Below, in pieces: positions 20,016 through 31,200 of a stretch of DNA of 64,000 nt. Origin of the DNA: Symbiodinium sp. CCMP2592 (lineage: Eukaryota > Sar > Dinophyceae > Suessiales > Symbiodiniaceae); the NCBI GenBank assembly GCA_905221615.1, contig CAJNDT010005999.1, forward strand, positions 186,001 to 250,000. Direction: 5' to 3'. A program made the position numbers and the translations under genes. Below the pieces are notes generated by a model. That model ran no database searches, was not told where the DNA came from, and saw only the letters and a program-made list of their open reading frames with translations. The stretch's first letter is position 1, and each line of letters opens with the position of its first letter.

Positions 20016-23000
20016 GACCTAGTTCTAAGAAGCATGTATCTGATCTGTGCTGTGTAAATAAACATCAACCCAAGGAGTAGAAGTCTGACCACCAGGGTAT
20101 GGTGCCACTCGCGGCTGCCCGGGCGACAAAGCAGGCCTGATGCGGATTCTAAATGAGGCTGCTGGTTCTTTCCTGAGATTCTCTGCAACTTGTCGTTTCC
20201 AGGCCCTGCCACTTGCCTTGCTCCTGTGCTTTCAGTCGTTTCCCTTGCTCACGTACTACGTGTGTGCAGTTACGAGAACAGGGTAACCTACAAACTTCTA
20301 CCGGGATGATGAGCACTCAGTATTTGGAGAAAAAGGTCTGGGACAGTCGGACAGTCTAGGACTCTAGCAGAATGCCGTGGTCTGTGGAGCAGCAGATGTG
20401 TTGTCGCTGCCTGAGGCAAGTACAAAGGTGTGTTTTGTGAATGCAGCCTCCCAGATCGTGCCTTGGCCTTCAGTGGCACGCTGTCGCGTGAAATGCACTG
20501 AGCACAAAGGATTCATGCACAGGCGACGTCAAGGTGAAATGTCCTCTGACACAACGTCCACGAGTGCTGTGTGACGAAGCCTTCATGTTCCCCTTACATG
20601 CCAACTCTGGTGATCGACGGACCGAGGATTGTGATGCTTCTCAGCAGGATGATGTCCGGAAGTGCAGAAGCGTCCCATTTTGTCAAAGTTACGCACTTGC
20701 ACAGAATGGCTTTGGGATGCGATGCCCTTCGTGTCTTGCATCCCGGATCAGGTAAGGGGGCCGATTGTGCATGCGAGCTCAACTTCACCCCGCGTGGGTA
20801 GCACGGGCCGTGCATGGTCATTATTGCATGCGTAAACCATTGTTGCGACACTGCCATTGCCCGGCTCGACGAGCTGCACACGAGCTGCATTGAACGCAGC
20901 GCACTTCTTTTGATTCTTCTCTTGGACTTTCGGCGAGACGGGCAGAGGACAGGCGGGTGGCCATAAGTGCCCTCGATGCCAGCAGATTGGCTTTGCCCCA
21001 GAGCACGAGGCCCCAGCATTTGAGTTCGGACCCCGCTTGAGAGCATTAAACTGAGTTGCACGCAGACAGCTCGCAGTGCGAAGGCAAGAGGATGAATTCT
21101 GGAGCAATACACCTATTCAGAGCCTGTGCTGTTGTCAACGATGTTGCTCTTGAATACTTGCCTTTGCTTCTGGACTGTCGCTTCGCTGTAAAGATTCATG
21201 CTGTGCGTAGTCACGTGCCACCTTATGGATGTTAAAATCGTCACAGGTTTCGTTGCCTGGGCGCTTGTTGTCCAGTCTTCGCAGGCAGAAGGAGGAGATC
21301 GATTAGACGGTGTAAGGCTAGCCTTTATTTGGAGACAAGCAGAAATGCCAGGAATCTTTCCCGGTTTCAAGATGACTCGAGCAATGCCGATGATTCGATG
21401 CTGATTGAAACCGCATGTAGAGTCCCGCGCATTTTGCAGGCCAAAGCTTTGCCATGCAACACTTAAAGCAGCACCTCATTATACATTCATGGCACACACG
21501 GCAGGGCTCAGATAACGGTCACAAACATCTTTTAAAGTTATGCCGTGCGAGGTGCAGTCGTTCTAAGTTTGAACCGGGGTTTGAAACCGAAACTCGCTTT
21601 GAGGCGTCGTGCTTCAGTGAGACATTCCCGGATCCTACAGCCGTTGCCCTGAGCTCCCGAGTGGCGCCGCACCATAGCGGCATCGAACAGAGACACCTGT
21701 ATGCCCCTGCACGCGGAGCGGGTAGGGGTTGGCAAACACCCCGAAACAAGGCCATATCACTCGCGTGAACGACGATGATTTGGTTGCAATGTAGTGGTGC
21801 TCAGGGCAAGACGGCAATGACCACGTGGTGCCCAAACATGACGTGTACAGCAGGCGTTGGATGAAACAAGCTTTTATCGAGAGAGTCCGGGAACTGCTCC
21901 AACAGGGAGTTGGCAAGATGGCAAGGGCTTCTCCGAGAGATAAAAAGCAACATCTGCGGGCCAAATTGCTGCACGCATGCTTCTGCAGGCATGTTTGAAC
22001 CTTGGTTGCTGCTGCTTTGAAGGAGACGTCCTTTGCACATGCGCTTCTATTGCGACAGAGCATGGACGAAGCGTGAAGCTTGAGAGGCGCACCGTCAGTC
22101 GTAGGAGCTCGCAGAGAGGTCAGCGATCCAATAGAAGCATCGAAACGTGCATTGACAGCTTAACGGTCAGGTGGATGCCTTGGTCCCAGGGTTCCGTCCA
22201 TCGTTCTGGAACATTTGACTCTCAGTGCGGGATTGGGACGGTAATGCTTTTCTTTTGGGGCAGTCCGCAAGATGGTGAGACCTTCCTGGTGCCCCATCCG
22301 TTTCAAAGCAGCGGTTCCATCTGACAAAAGCTTGGTTTGCTCGTGTCGGAAGAGGGAGCATGAAGTTGGGGATTGTTAAAGGCGTCGCCATGTTTAGGGG
22401 TCTGACTGATTGGGGATGTGTCTTGTTCCGGGCGGTTCGCAGTCAAGGGTGGTTCAATGATTGAAGAAGTGTGCCGTGTCTGCTTCTGCTGCTTCCGTTG
22501 CATTGCCAGGTTTGATATCAATCAACAGCCATGAGTCTCGAGCTCCACCATCCAGTGAGACTTTAGCCCCATGTGCGCCTACGACTGATTCTGCCCGACG
22601 TGCAAATTTGTGGTTGAGCACGTCCTTGGTTTGAGCCATATAGAGTCATAGATACAAGGCTGAAAGAGCACGCCTACTTAAGCCTCGTCGGTTCGCACCT
22701 GTGGCATGCCGGGGCTGCAGCATGAGGCCTTGGGGGCGGAGACGTAGAGACGTTGGAATCCACATGTTTGAACAGCTTCCTCCGCCCCTGAGATGAATCT
22801 GGCACCACCGCCGATCGAGAGACCTCCGAGGCCGCAGAAAGCCGTCGCAGAGCCTGCAGTTCTTTGAAGTGCATGAAGAGTGGTTGGAGATGCACCAGTC
22901 GTTTAGGCACAAGGCGCATCCTTGATCGTGTCCTTATCTTCAAATCGTCAACTCCATCATAGTCCAAACGAAAGTTTTACTAGCAGTCGGACACTTACTG

Positions 23001-23974
23001 TCGAATCGAATGCCAGAATGCCAGGGCGCCAGGGACGCAAAGACCCCATCCGCACATCCAGGCCAGGAGACGGCCTTGCGTCCTTGGACTGTCGAAGTCC
23101 GAGTGCCCTTGCAGGGCTTGCCTGGTGAACTCCGAGCAGCCCGCGCCCACGCGACGCCGCGGGGAGCCGAGCTTGCGGGCTTGGAAAGATCGAGTCCCAG
23201 CAGAGATGAGAATCCGCAGAGTGATGGCATGCGATGGCTGAGCCAGAAGTCCTGAAGCCGGACTGCAAGCCGTGAAAAAGCACATCGTTCTTGAAGTCGA
23301 CGTGCTCAGGTCCCTTGAGCTGGCGCAGGTCCAGGACCGATCAGAGCAATTTCATCACTGAAGGCAATGCCTCGATGGCCTTCGTAGGAGCGTGGCTATC
23401 CATCCCTGCGAGGTCCGCTTGTGAATCTTGTGACTTTCTGTCCGTCTTTCCTCTCTCTCGCTCTCTCTGAAATTCGTTTGTTTGTTCGTCGGCTTCCGCT
23501 ATTCCGGCTTGGAGGCGCGGATGGCTCCGATCGCACTGGGGAGGCCTGCTGAGACCGCCGCGGTCTGCTTTGAATTCGACAGTATTCGGGTAACAGGCAC
23601 ATGTCTCGTTTCAGTTACGAGGCCAGGCCCATTTCGGGCGCCACATCGCCCAGCCTCGTGGTCTCCTTGCCATCCTCCTCCGCCTCGACGCGCACGCCGC
23701 TGCGTTCCCAGGGTGCTGCTGTCAAGTGACGAAGGTTTTCGTGGCTTGAGACTTCAGGGAGCTTCAGGGAGTACAGAGACACCCTTCAGCTCTACGGCTC
23801 GAAGTCCTTCCCTGCAATCCCTATCGGCCCTATCGTGCCCTCATGGCCGGCCCTAATCCTTTGCCTCCTTTGAGCTCCAGGTCGCCCGGAAGCTTGGGCC
23901 GCCTGGTTTGCATTCAGAAGGCCAAGGCCAAGGCCAATTCCGATTGAAACATGCAACATTCGATGAGAAAGAAC

Positions 23975-24058
23975 CATATAGCGTAATAGACTGTAATAAT
24001 ACGATGATGAAATATAATATAGTATACTATGATGTAGTATAATATGGTAAAGTATTTA
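23975..24058. repeat. AT-rich tract
   Basis: About 85 bp of degenerate TATAATA/TAGTATA units, strongly AT-rich compared with flanking DNA. Confidence 0.8.
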
Positions 24059-24405
24059 TGGACTCTTGCCCAGGTGCAGCGAGCAGCCGGCGATGGAGCG
24101 GCGCTGAGATGCAGGCCCTGCTCCAGCAGTTTCCCACCGTCTTTTTAGCAAGGCAGCTTCTGCAGGAAAAACAGGATAAAGCTGTAACAGTCTTGCGTTC
24201 ATCCAACATCCGTTTGCACTTGACTATTCACCCTTGTGCTTCTCTCTCTTGCTCTCTCTGCCTCTCTGGTTGACCATTCATTTGATCCTGTTTCGCAGTC
24301 CGTGGTCCCTTTCTTTCCTTTCTCTCACTGCGCTTCTGTTACTTGATGCATGTTTCTTCATACATACATGCAGAGCATACATACACACATAACACATATA
24401 CATGC

Positions 24406-24556
24406 GGACAGACGGACGGACGGACAGACAGACAGACAGACAGAGGCAGACAGAGGCAGACAGAGGCAGACAGAGGCAGACAGAGGCAGACAGAGAGACA
24501 GAGAGACAGAGAGACAGAGAGACAGAGAGAGACAGAGAGACAGAGAGACAGAGAGG
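24406..24556. repeat. (GACA/GACAGAG)n array 1
   Basis: Starts as GACGGACG and GACA units, then GGCAGACAGA units, then GACAGAGA units. A 170-bp unique spacer separates it from a second array on the same strand. Confidence 0.95.
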
Positions 24557-24729
24557 CGCGCGGTTAACGGGGAGGTTCGGGGTTGAAGGGCAAGGGCCTG
24601 ACGTGAGTCTGAAAGTGCCAAACAGCTTGTGGGTCAATAACCAGTTTCACACCGGACACAGACCACAGGCGTTGCGCTCGCGCGCGGGGGTTGTGGGGAC
24701 CGACCCCATGCCCCATACGCCCTGCAAGC

Positions 24730-24778
24730 AAGCAAGACAGAGAGACAGAGAGACAGAGAGACAGAGAGACAGAGAGAC

Positions 24779-24821
<43 letters not shown>

Positions 24822-24905
24822 GACAGACAGGGACACAGACAGAGACAGACAAAGACAGACAGAGACAGACAGAGATAGACCAACCGACAGAAAAAGACCG
24901 ACAGA
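24730..24905. repeat. (GACA/GACAGAG)n array 2
   Basis: GACAGAGA units at the left, then pure GACA units, then mixed GACAGAGACA units, fading out by about 24905. ORFs of 100-170 codons on both strands here are repeat translations (DRETERQR or SLSVSL). Confidence 0.95.
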
Positions 24906-26255
24906 CGGACGGGCATTTTTGCGTACATGCGTGCATGCATACATACGTGCGTGCTTTTTGCGCTTTTCTGAGTGTGTGGCATGTGCCTGGGAGTGTGACA
25001 GGTAGCACCGCCCATACGCCAGGAACTCAGCACAGTGGCACCCCGAAACCCGCAAGACAGAACCCAACTTTCGCTTTGTTTCAAGCTCTACTCTTCTGCC
25101 TACGTCTTACGGTATTTATGGAGGGCCAATGCCACTGAGCTTCCAGGTTGGAAATGGCAGCCACGTGATGCAGACAGGTCTGGCCTCGATTTTCACTTGC
25201 GCATTAGCTGCGACTTTGCCCGCCGAGCAACGATGCACACAGGCAGCTCCGCGACCGTGGGGAAGGCGCAGCCCATTTGCGTGGCCGGCGCGCCAATCTG
25301 GTTGGGCTCCCAAGCTTTCAGGTCTCTTGCTCTTGGGCTTCAGATCTGTAGGTATTCCGAAACTGTGATAGATGGTGATTGGAATAGGTTCATGTCTTGG
25401 GATAAGTTCTGAAGTTGGCTTGGCCCAGGCACGAATCCGTGAAATCCAAGGCCTGAGCCGTCAGAATTCGTCATAAGCAAAGTTTAGCCTCGTAGCGGCT
25501 GAGCCCTGAGCAGCAATGCTGCTATGGTGGTCCAGCTACGAAGCCCTCAAGCAGTTCGTTTACCGTCTCACACCTGTGGCTGGATGCCCGGCTTCGACAA
25601 TTGCACACGTTGGCTGAACAGAGGCCTGACGTGGCTTAAATATGTGCGGCGGCATTGACCTGGCGAAGGCATACAATGAAAAAGGCTTTTGCAAGGCACA
25701 CCTGCCAAGCAAGGCAGAGCAATGCAGAGCAGAAAGCAGTGAAATTCGCCTCGGTCGTTCTATTGGCAGGTCGCTGAGCTATCCAAGATGTTCCGTTGTG
25801 CTGGGGCGAGCATGCAAGCGCTGTTGTACCCAATTCCGAGCACCGAGTGATGTGCCCAGCCGAACTTGCCACTGTCCCCCATGTCCGCACTTGAGGGGCA
25901 TAGTAGGGTCCATTAAATCATAGGGTTGGGGTCAGAATGCAAAAACGATGAGGTGCTGTACATTTTCATGAGGTGTATTCCAGCAGTGGATCAAGGTCAA
26001 AGCAATACACAACGCAACCACCGAAAAAATGTGTCTGGTGCGTGCAACTTCTGCACCCTGCTTACACGAATTCGCAGCAGAATGGCTTCACATAGCTACA
26101 AGCCACACAGTTTAGACGCCAGAGATGCACAGGGACCTATGGTGTCCTACTGACTAGTGGCTATGACGGATGACTTGTGTTTTGACACAGTTGACAGTAT
26201 CCAGCGTGCTAAAGGCAGCGGTCAGTAAATTCCATAGTCGTCAACTTGTGGAGCC

Positions 26256-26435
26256 ATGGGAGGCAAGAAGCGGAAGCAGGAGAAGCAGGATGTGGAGGAA
26301 CAGGAGCCGGAGGAGGGCCCACGGCGGCAGAGGGCAGAGGAGGCAGGCGGCCAGCCGAAGACCGGCCCAGGCCGTGGAGCTGACAACTGCGGTACTCGTA
26401 GATTTCTGCTGGAGGTGCACGTAGTCGATGCCTGA
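26256..26435 (+). CDS. Possible first exon of SPOUT-type methyltransferase gene
   Basis: ATG at 26256 opens a 59-codon frame beginning MGGKKRKQEKQDVEEQEPEE and rich in Lys, Glu and Arg. SPOUT1/C9orf114 proteins begin with such a charged segment before the conserved core, and the core of that gene starts 0.9 kb downstream on the same strand. No splice junction linking the two could be proved. The opposite strand is open for 136 codons (26241-26651), so the strand is not certain. Confidence 0.3.
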   Translation: MGGKKRKQEKQDVEEQEPEEGPRRQRAEEAGGQPKTGPGRGADNCGTRRFLLEVHVVDA

Positions 26436-27196
26436 GTAATACGCTCGAAGTGCCTTGGTATCGTGATGCATTCTGCCCACATATTTCCGTCGCAAAGAGC
26501 CTCCTTCAGAGTCTTCGGAATGGCTCCCAAAAGTGAAAGCCCACGCCTGGTCCACAGGCCGTGGTGCAACATCCAAGCCCAGCGCTGTGCAGATGCTCAA
26601 GTCAATGTCTGAGAGGAATTCGGGAACAGATAACGATAGCAGGGCATACATCGTTTTGCATTAGTCAAGGGCTTTGGCCATTTTGGCTTTCAATCCTTTC
26701 TGTTTCGGCAGCGTCATTTGCATCCTGCCCTATCCACAGGACAGCAACATTGCAACATGTGTGTTGCTGTTGTTGCCGTCCACATGGGAATTAGTCTTTC
26801 TGTTGTTGCCTTCGTCGGTAACCAGGTTTCCTGCCGCCACTTTGCACTTTCACTGCAACAGTGAACAGAGCTTCTCGAACTTTCAGTACCCTGAGCGTGG
26901 CAGCTACCGGAGCTGACCACACCGCTCTGCTGCGAAGTTCCGGTCCTGTACAACTTGTGAAGGAGTATGTTACATCCGCTGTCTGAGAGGCAGAGCAAGA
27001 CGAACAGGCGACTGTGCAGAGACCGTTATAAGCAAGCCGACCAGCCAAGCAGCAAGCAAACTTGTGCTGCTCACACCTACTGCATCGAAAAGTATGCCAA
27101 GGGCTTTGGGTTCAAACCGATTTCGAGAAGAAATGCCTTTGGGAAAATGACTTGACTTTGTAGCACAGCCCGAGGCCAAAGTCCGGCCGGCACACT

Positions 27197-29323
27197 ACGA
27201 TGTCTGTCGCACTACCCGCCAGCATTGTGGAGACTTGGCAGCCCGTGCCTACGTCATCCGGTACGTGTAAAGTCCGTGAGGAGAGCACGCCAAAGACTTC
27301 CTGAGGAAAACGCGCAAGGTGGCGAGTTGAAGGCAGTCCTTGTCGGGCAGATTGCGCGAGCCCTGACCATCTACGGCGTCGACGAGGCTCCGGGGAGTAC
27401 AGAAACAGCCACCAATGCACTGGCCGCAGTCAAGGTGGTGATCTTCGAGGATCGCACAGATGCTGTGGAGAGCGAAGAGGAAGCATGCATTGCATGTGCA
27501 CGCGTGCGTGTGCTGACAGCAGATTCCGCTTCAGCAAGACGCTGATTGCCCAAGTGTCAGGACGGCGTGTCCAATAGCATGGCATTCTTCGCGCGGAACC
27601 TGCAGTACCTGGAGACTCCCCAGTACTTGAGAAAGCAGCTGGTACCTCATCACAAGGACTCCGTTGCATTTTGTCAAGCAACAAGGAGAACGAATGCAGA
27701 TGCAAAATTTCTTCCTTTCGTTTGCTTTGCAGGCTTCTTTCCTGATATGAGGCACATTGCCAAGCTGCATACCATCTCACCTCACCGAAATCTCACCAGT
27801 GCCTCCCACAGGACCTCAAGTGGGTGGGCTTGCTCGCCCCGCTGGATGCACCGCATCACCTGCGCAAATATGAGAACCTTCCATACCGAGAAGGAGCAGC
27901 CAACCTCAACGGCTCTTGCTGTAAGCTTCGACAAGATTACTTTCTGTGCCCGTGGAAGATGTAGTAGCATAGACAGAGTTGCGTGGCCAGACCGCCAGAT
28001 TGCTCCGCGCAGGAGTTGTGCTAAAGAAGCAGATGAACCGCCCTCAAACAGACGGCGACGAGGATGAGCAAAAGGGCTGCTTGGCCAATGAACCGTTTCA
28101 CAGTTTATCCATCCAGAGGGTCAAAGGGAACGTGCCGTCCTTCGCGAACACCGCAGCTGAGCTTTCCTTAGCTGTGGCTGGCCGCACATTTCGGTAGGAG
28201 TCGGCAGTTGTTGGATATACCGCATTTCCAAGAAGGGAGAGGGGGAAACAAGAAGCCCCCGGCGGCACAAGCTTTATCAAACTTCACCCGCGCAGTGTGT
28301 GAGAGCTTGCATTCTGCAGATTCCTTGCTTAGGTTGCTGGGTAAACTGCGGTTTGGAAGACCCCGTGTGGGTGGCAGGCCCGTTCCATCTCACGGGAGGC
28401 TTCTCTCAGTCTCAGTATTTCTCAATCATGGGAGGCTCAGAAATCGCTACAGACGTGAGGGTCACGGTCCGCCTGGATGAGGACGCGTCTGAGATGAAAG
28501 CCCGCCCCCATGACATGAATTCAACGAGCGTGCGTGACGAGGAGCTCTCGAGCCGCGGCCGCGGCCGTGGCGGAGGCCGTGGCGGAGGAGGAGGCCGCGG
28601 CGGCGCCGCGCGGCGAGGCTCGAGGGGGGCCTCGGGGCCTCCGACTCCGAAAGCGCGGTGCTCTGGCCGTGGCCCACTGGCAGGACGGGCGGTGGACCCC
28701 CAGGAGCCTCGAGAGCAGCTGGGACTCTACTGGGGCTTCCAAACAAGGCCCCCGTCGAAGTGCAGAGAGCCTGTGCCGAATGCATGAGACGACGAAAGTC
28801 GAAGTTCGAAGTCTCTCTTAAGAGGTTGGCCGGCAGCCTGAAAGCTGTCTTCGATGACCGGAGCTCGGAAGATGCTTCTCACTTCTTTCCAGACGCTGCT
28901 TCATGCGCGTTCAGCACCGAGGAATGCCCCTGGGATGGAGGTTACGACCTTTCGATTGGCACCTCTGAGCGGGGCGAGTCACTGGGGTTGGGGCGATTGC
29001 CAAAATTCAGGCCAAAGGGTCAGAGCATTCGCGTCGATTTAAGTGACCGGAGTTTCTCGCTTCCTCGCTTGCCAGGCATTTGCTGCTGGCTTTCGGTGGC
29101 CTGGGTGGATTTGAAGAGGTGCCCACCTCCACAAGCGGGTTGGAAGTGTTGGATTGTGGGATGCCTTTGCAGGTGCTTGCTGATGCAAAGAGTGGCTACC
29201 AGGCTGACACAGACCCTGTGTCTCTGTTCAGCCGATATGTCAACGTGTGCCCACGTCAGAAGTCTCGGACAATTCGATACTCGGCTGTCTGAGGATCTGG
29301 TTTCTTTCGAGTCATACTCATAG
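27197..29323 (+). CDS. SPOUT1/C9orf114-like RNA methyltransferase, multi-exon
   Basis: Successive + strand exons give the ordered landmarks of the SPOUT1 (CENP-32) family: TMSVALPASIV (27197-27229), ENAQGGELKAVLVGQIARA ... IYGVDE (27306-27386), VVIFEDRTD (from 27435), ARNLQYLETPQYLRK (about 27592-27636), DLKWVGLLAPLDAPHHLRKY (27812-27871) with YREG, VNCGLEDPVWV (28339-28371), DVRVTVRLDED (about 28453), LGLYWGFQTR (about 28719), LAGSLKAVFDD (about 28826), GGYDLSIGTSERGESLG (about 28938), LPKFR, LLAFGGLGGF (29082-29112) and SRYVNVCPRQKSRTIR (about 29231-29278). The family is a SAM-dependent SPOUT RNA methyltransferase with an inserted OB-fold. Introns that can be placed exactly are 27230-27305 (GA-AG), 27387-27434 (GC-AG), 27657-27811 (GA-AG), 29011-29075 (GC-AG) and 29119-29172 (GT-AG). 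The exon around 27.92-28.33 kb and the last codons are unresolved. All main landmarks are present, so the gene is probably functional. Confidence 0.85.
28545..28622 (+). repeat. GGC-rich tract coding an RGG box
   Basis: A C/G-only stretch reading RGRGRGGGRGGGGGRGG in the frame of the neighbouring methyltransferase exon. It lies where other family members have the short OB-fold loop between VTVRL and GLYWG. It could be a protein insertion or part of an intron. Confidence 0.6.
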
Positions 29324-30807
29324 GAGCATCGGTTCTGAGGCGACACTGAGGTGTTACGATATGTTAGCATTGTTGGGAATGATCGAGCCGCAAACCTTGC
29401 CTCACTGTTATCTGCGGTCCGAGGCACCGAAGAGGCACTGCTGATAACCTTGGCAATCCTTGACCCGCTTATTGCCGAGAAATGAAAAGGACGACTGCTC
29501 AGGACTTCTCGCCGTGTCACACGAGAGGCAACACTCAGAGGAAGGATGCTTGCAAGCATCTGCCTTTAGCTCAGGGTCTGGACAACCCCGCAGCATGCAG
29601 AAGATCAGGCAAGCAAGACATCAATCCAAAATCTCAGCCCTAGGAGCTGGACGCATCAACAGAACGGAGCGAAGCAAGGCTATTCAGAGCATGTCAGAAC
29701 ATTCAACTGATTCGTGAGCATGCGTTCGGAAAAAAGTAAGTAGATTACAGCAATAACCCACAGACCTCATTGTCCTCATATAAACGCGGTAAGTTCATGG
29801 CCCGATTCATAGCTAGAGCACCCGCACTGCTCGGGATAAGTCCACGAAGCGGCAAACAAGAGAACAATGAAAACAAACAGACTGTTCAAGCAGTCAGCTT
29901 ATGCTGACCGATCTCGGTGCTCCACACGACAAGTCGGATGGCAGCACTGTGCAGACGTGCGGCATGCTTCTTCAAGGCGCCTCTGGCAGGGCCCTTCGCC
30001 GTTGACTAAGGGATCCTCGCTCGTGTTCTTTTCATGTCTCTTTCTCTCTGCTTCGCTCCTGCCTCCTTAGTTTATGGATCTGTAAACTGCTCGGTAGACA
30101 GTCCAGAATTGGTTTGGCCTGTAAACAAAGCTCAAGGCTGTTTCGAGGCCCAGAGTTTGTTAGCTATTGGTCTATGAACCTTGGGATGTTTGGCGAGGCC
30201 AGAGTTTCCAGTTTATGGATCTATAGATGCGGGCTTATTTGCGGCACAGCTTCTTTAGATCAACAGACCGTGTCGCTAACACCACGTACGGCGCACCGGT
30301 AATTTCATCGAAGATGTATCAATATATCTCCAGCATACGAGACATAGGTCCGTTGGGCTGGGAAGCAGCATGAACATTTTCCATTAGATTCAAACTTGAG
30401 GACATGAGGCTTCAACGCAAGATGATGGTTCCGCTGCCTTGCGCATCACTGCACCTAGGCCGGAGCCCGTAAATCCGCGCAAAGCAATTCAGAATGAATG
30501 CAAAGTTGTGGATTTTTGCGGAGGTGGTGACTATGGGCTTTTCCGCCACCATTTACGGTGGTTCAGCCTGCAAAGCTCGGCTCCTTGGCATAAGCATCTT
30601 AAAATGGAATGCTTGACAACACGAGGCTACCGGTACAGGCTCTTGCTGATCTGTGTCCATGTGCACCGGAAGGATCAAGAACATCCATCAGGCCATGGCC
30701 AGGGCATGACTGCAAACACTGCAATCTCCCGTTACGTCGTCACAAAAGAGCACACGTTTTGATTTCATGCGCTTCTGCGTCCTTCATGGTGTAGTGCGCA
30801 TGTGCTC
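29324..30807. other. No gene recognised; short repeated phrase
   Basis: The phrase GTTTATGGATCT recurs at about 30070 and 30211 in a similar context (GAGGCC, CAGAGTTT). The block at about 30580-30670 resembles 31915-32010. No coding domain seen. Confidence 0.4.
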
Positions 30808-31200
30808 AGCCTCGGATCGAAACTGGGCAGGACAAAGGCTTCGGCTTCATTGAGTGTGATGTGCTGAAGCAGCAAGGCTTCGAGCAAGATGCTGCTGGGC
30901 ATCGATATTCTCGAGATTTGGCAGTTGCAAGACGAGGTTACAAGGTACTGCGATGGAGAGCCTAACCGACACAACGACGACATGATATCGGAAACAAGAG
31001 GCTTCATAGCCATATAGGGGTCGCTTCACAGCCAGAGTTGAGACAACGAAGCCCGCCGACGGGTCAGCTTCGAGCAGCATGCCCTTCCAAGGTATTCCTA
31101 CGCCACAGCCCTGGCGGAAGAAAGAAAATCTCCGAAGGCGACGTCGTTACCTTCAAAGCAGTCCTGCGTGGCCAACAATTGTATGCCAAGGACGCGTTGA
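30808..31200 (+). CDS. Cold-shock-domain protein, two exon pieces
   Basis: Piece 1 (about 30822-30888) reads TGQDKGFGFIECDVLKQQ; piece 2 (about 31086-31198) reads SKVFLRHSPGG, KISEGDVVTFKAVL and GQQLYAKDAL. Joined, these follow the cold-shock fold: the K-G-F/Y-G-F-I strand with RNP1-type aromatics, the D-V-F-L-H strand (here KVFLRH) and the G-D-x-V-x-F strand. Cold-shock-domain proteins bind RNA or single-stranded DNA and are abundant in dinoflagellates. About 200 bp between the pieces would be intron or a frame-broken loop. Start and stop were not found. Confidence 0.5.

Larger units (their letters stand above)
17001..26255. other. Long region without recognised gene
   Basis: Only short ORFs in all frames, with no domain that I recognise. 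It is broken up by simple repeats listed separately (19.3, 19.9, 24.0, 24.4 and 24.7 kb). It may contain introns of flanking genes or intergenic DNA. Confidence 0.45.

Noticed and set aside
24358-25067. Ser/Leu/Cys-rich and DRETERQR-type ORFs
   Set aside because: Translations of GACA microsatellites.
26241-26651. 136-codon minus-strand ORF opposite the possible SPOUT first exon
   Set aside because: Its Leu-rich end is the complement of AAG/GAG codons; kept only as a reason for low confidence in the first exon.
28658-29323. 221-codon ORF with ACAECMRRRKSKF-like start, reminiscent of a Zn2Cys6 domain
   Set aside because: The conserved parts of this frame belong to the SPOUT methyltransferase exons; the Cys-Arg part is intronic or junction sequence.
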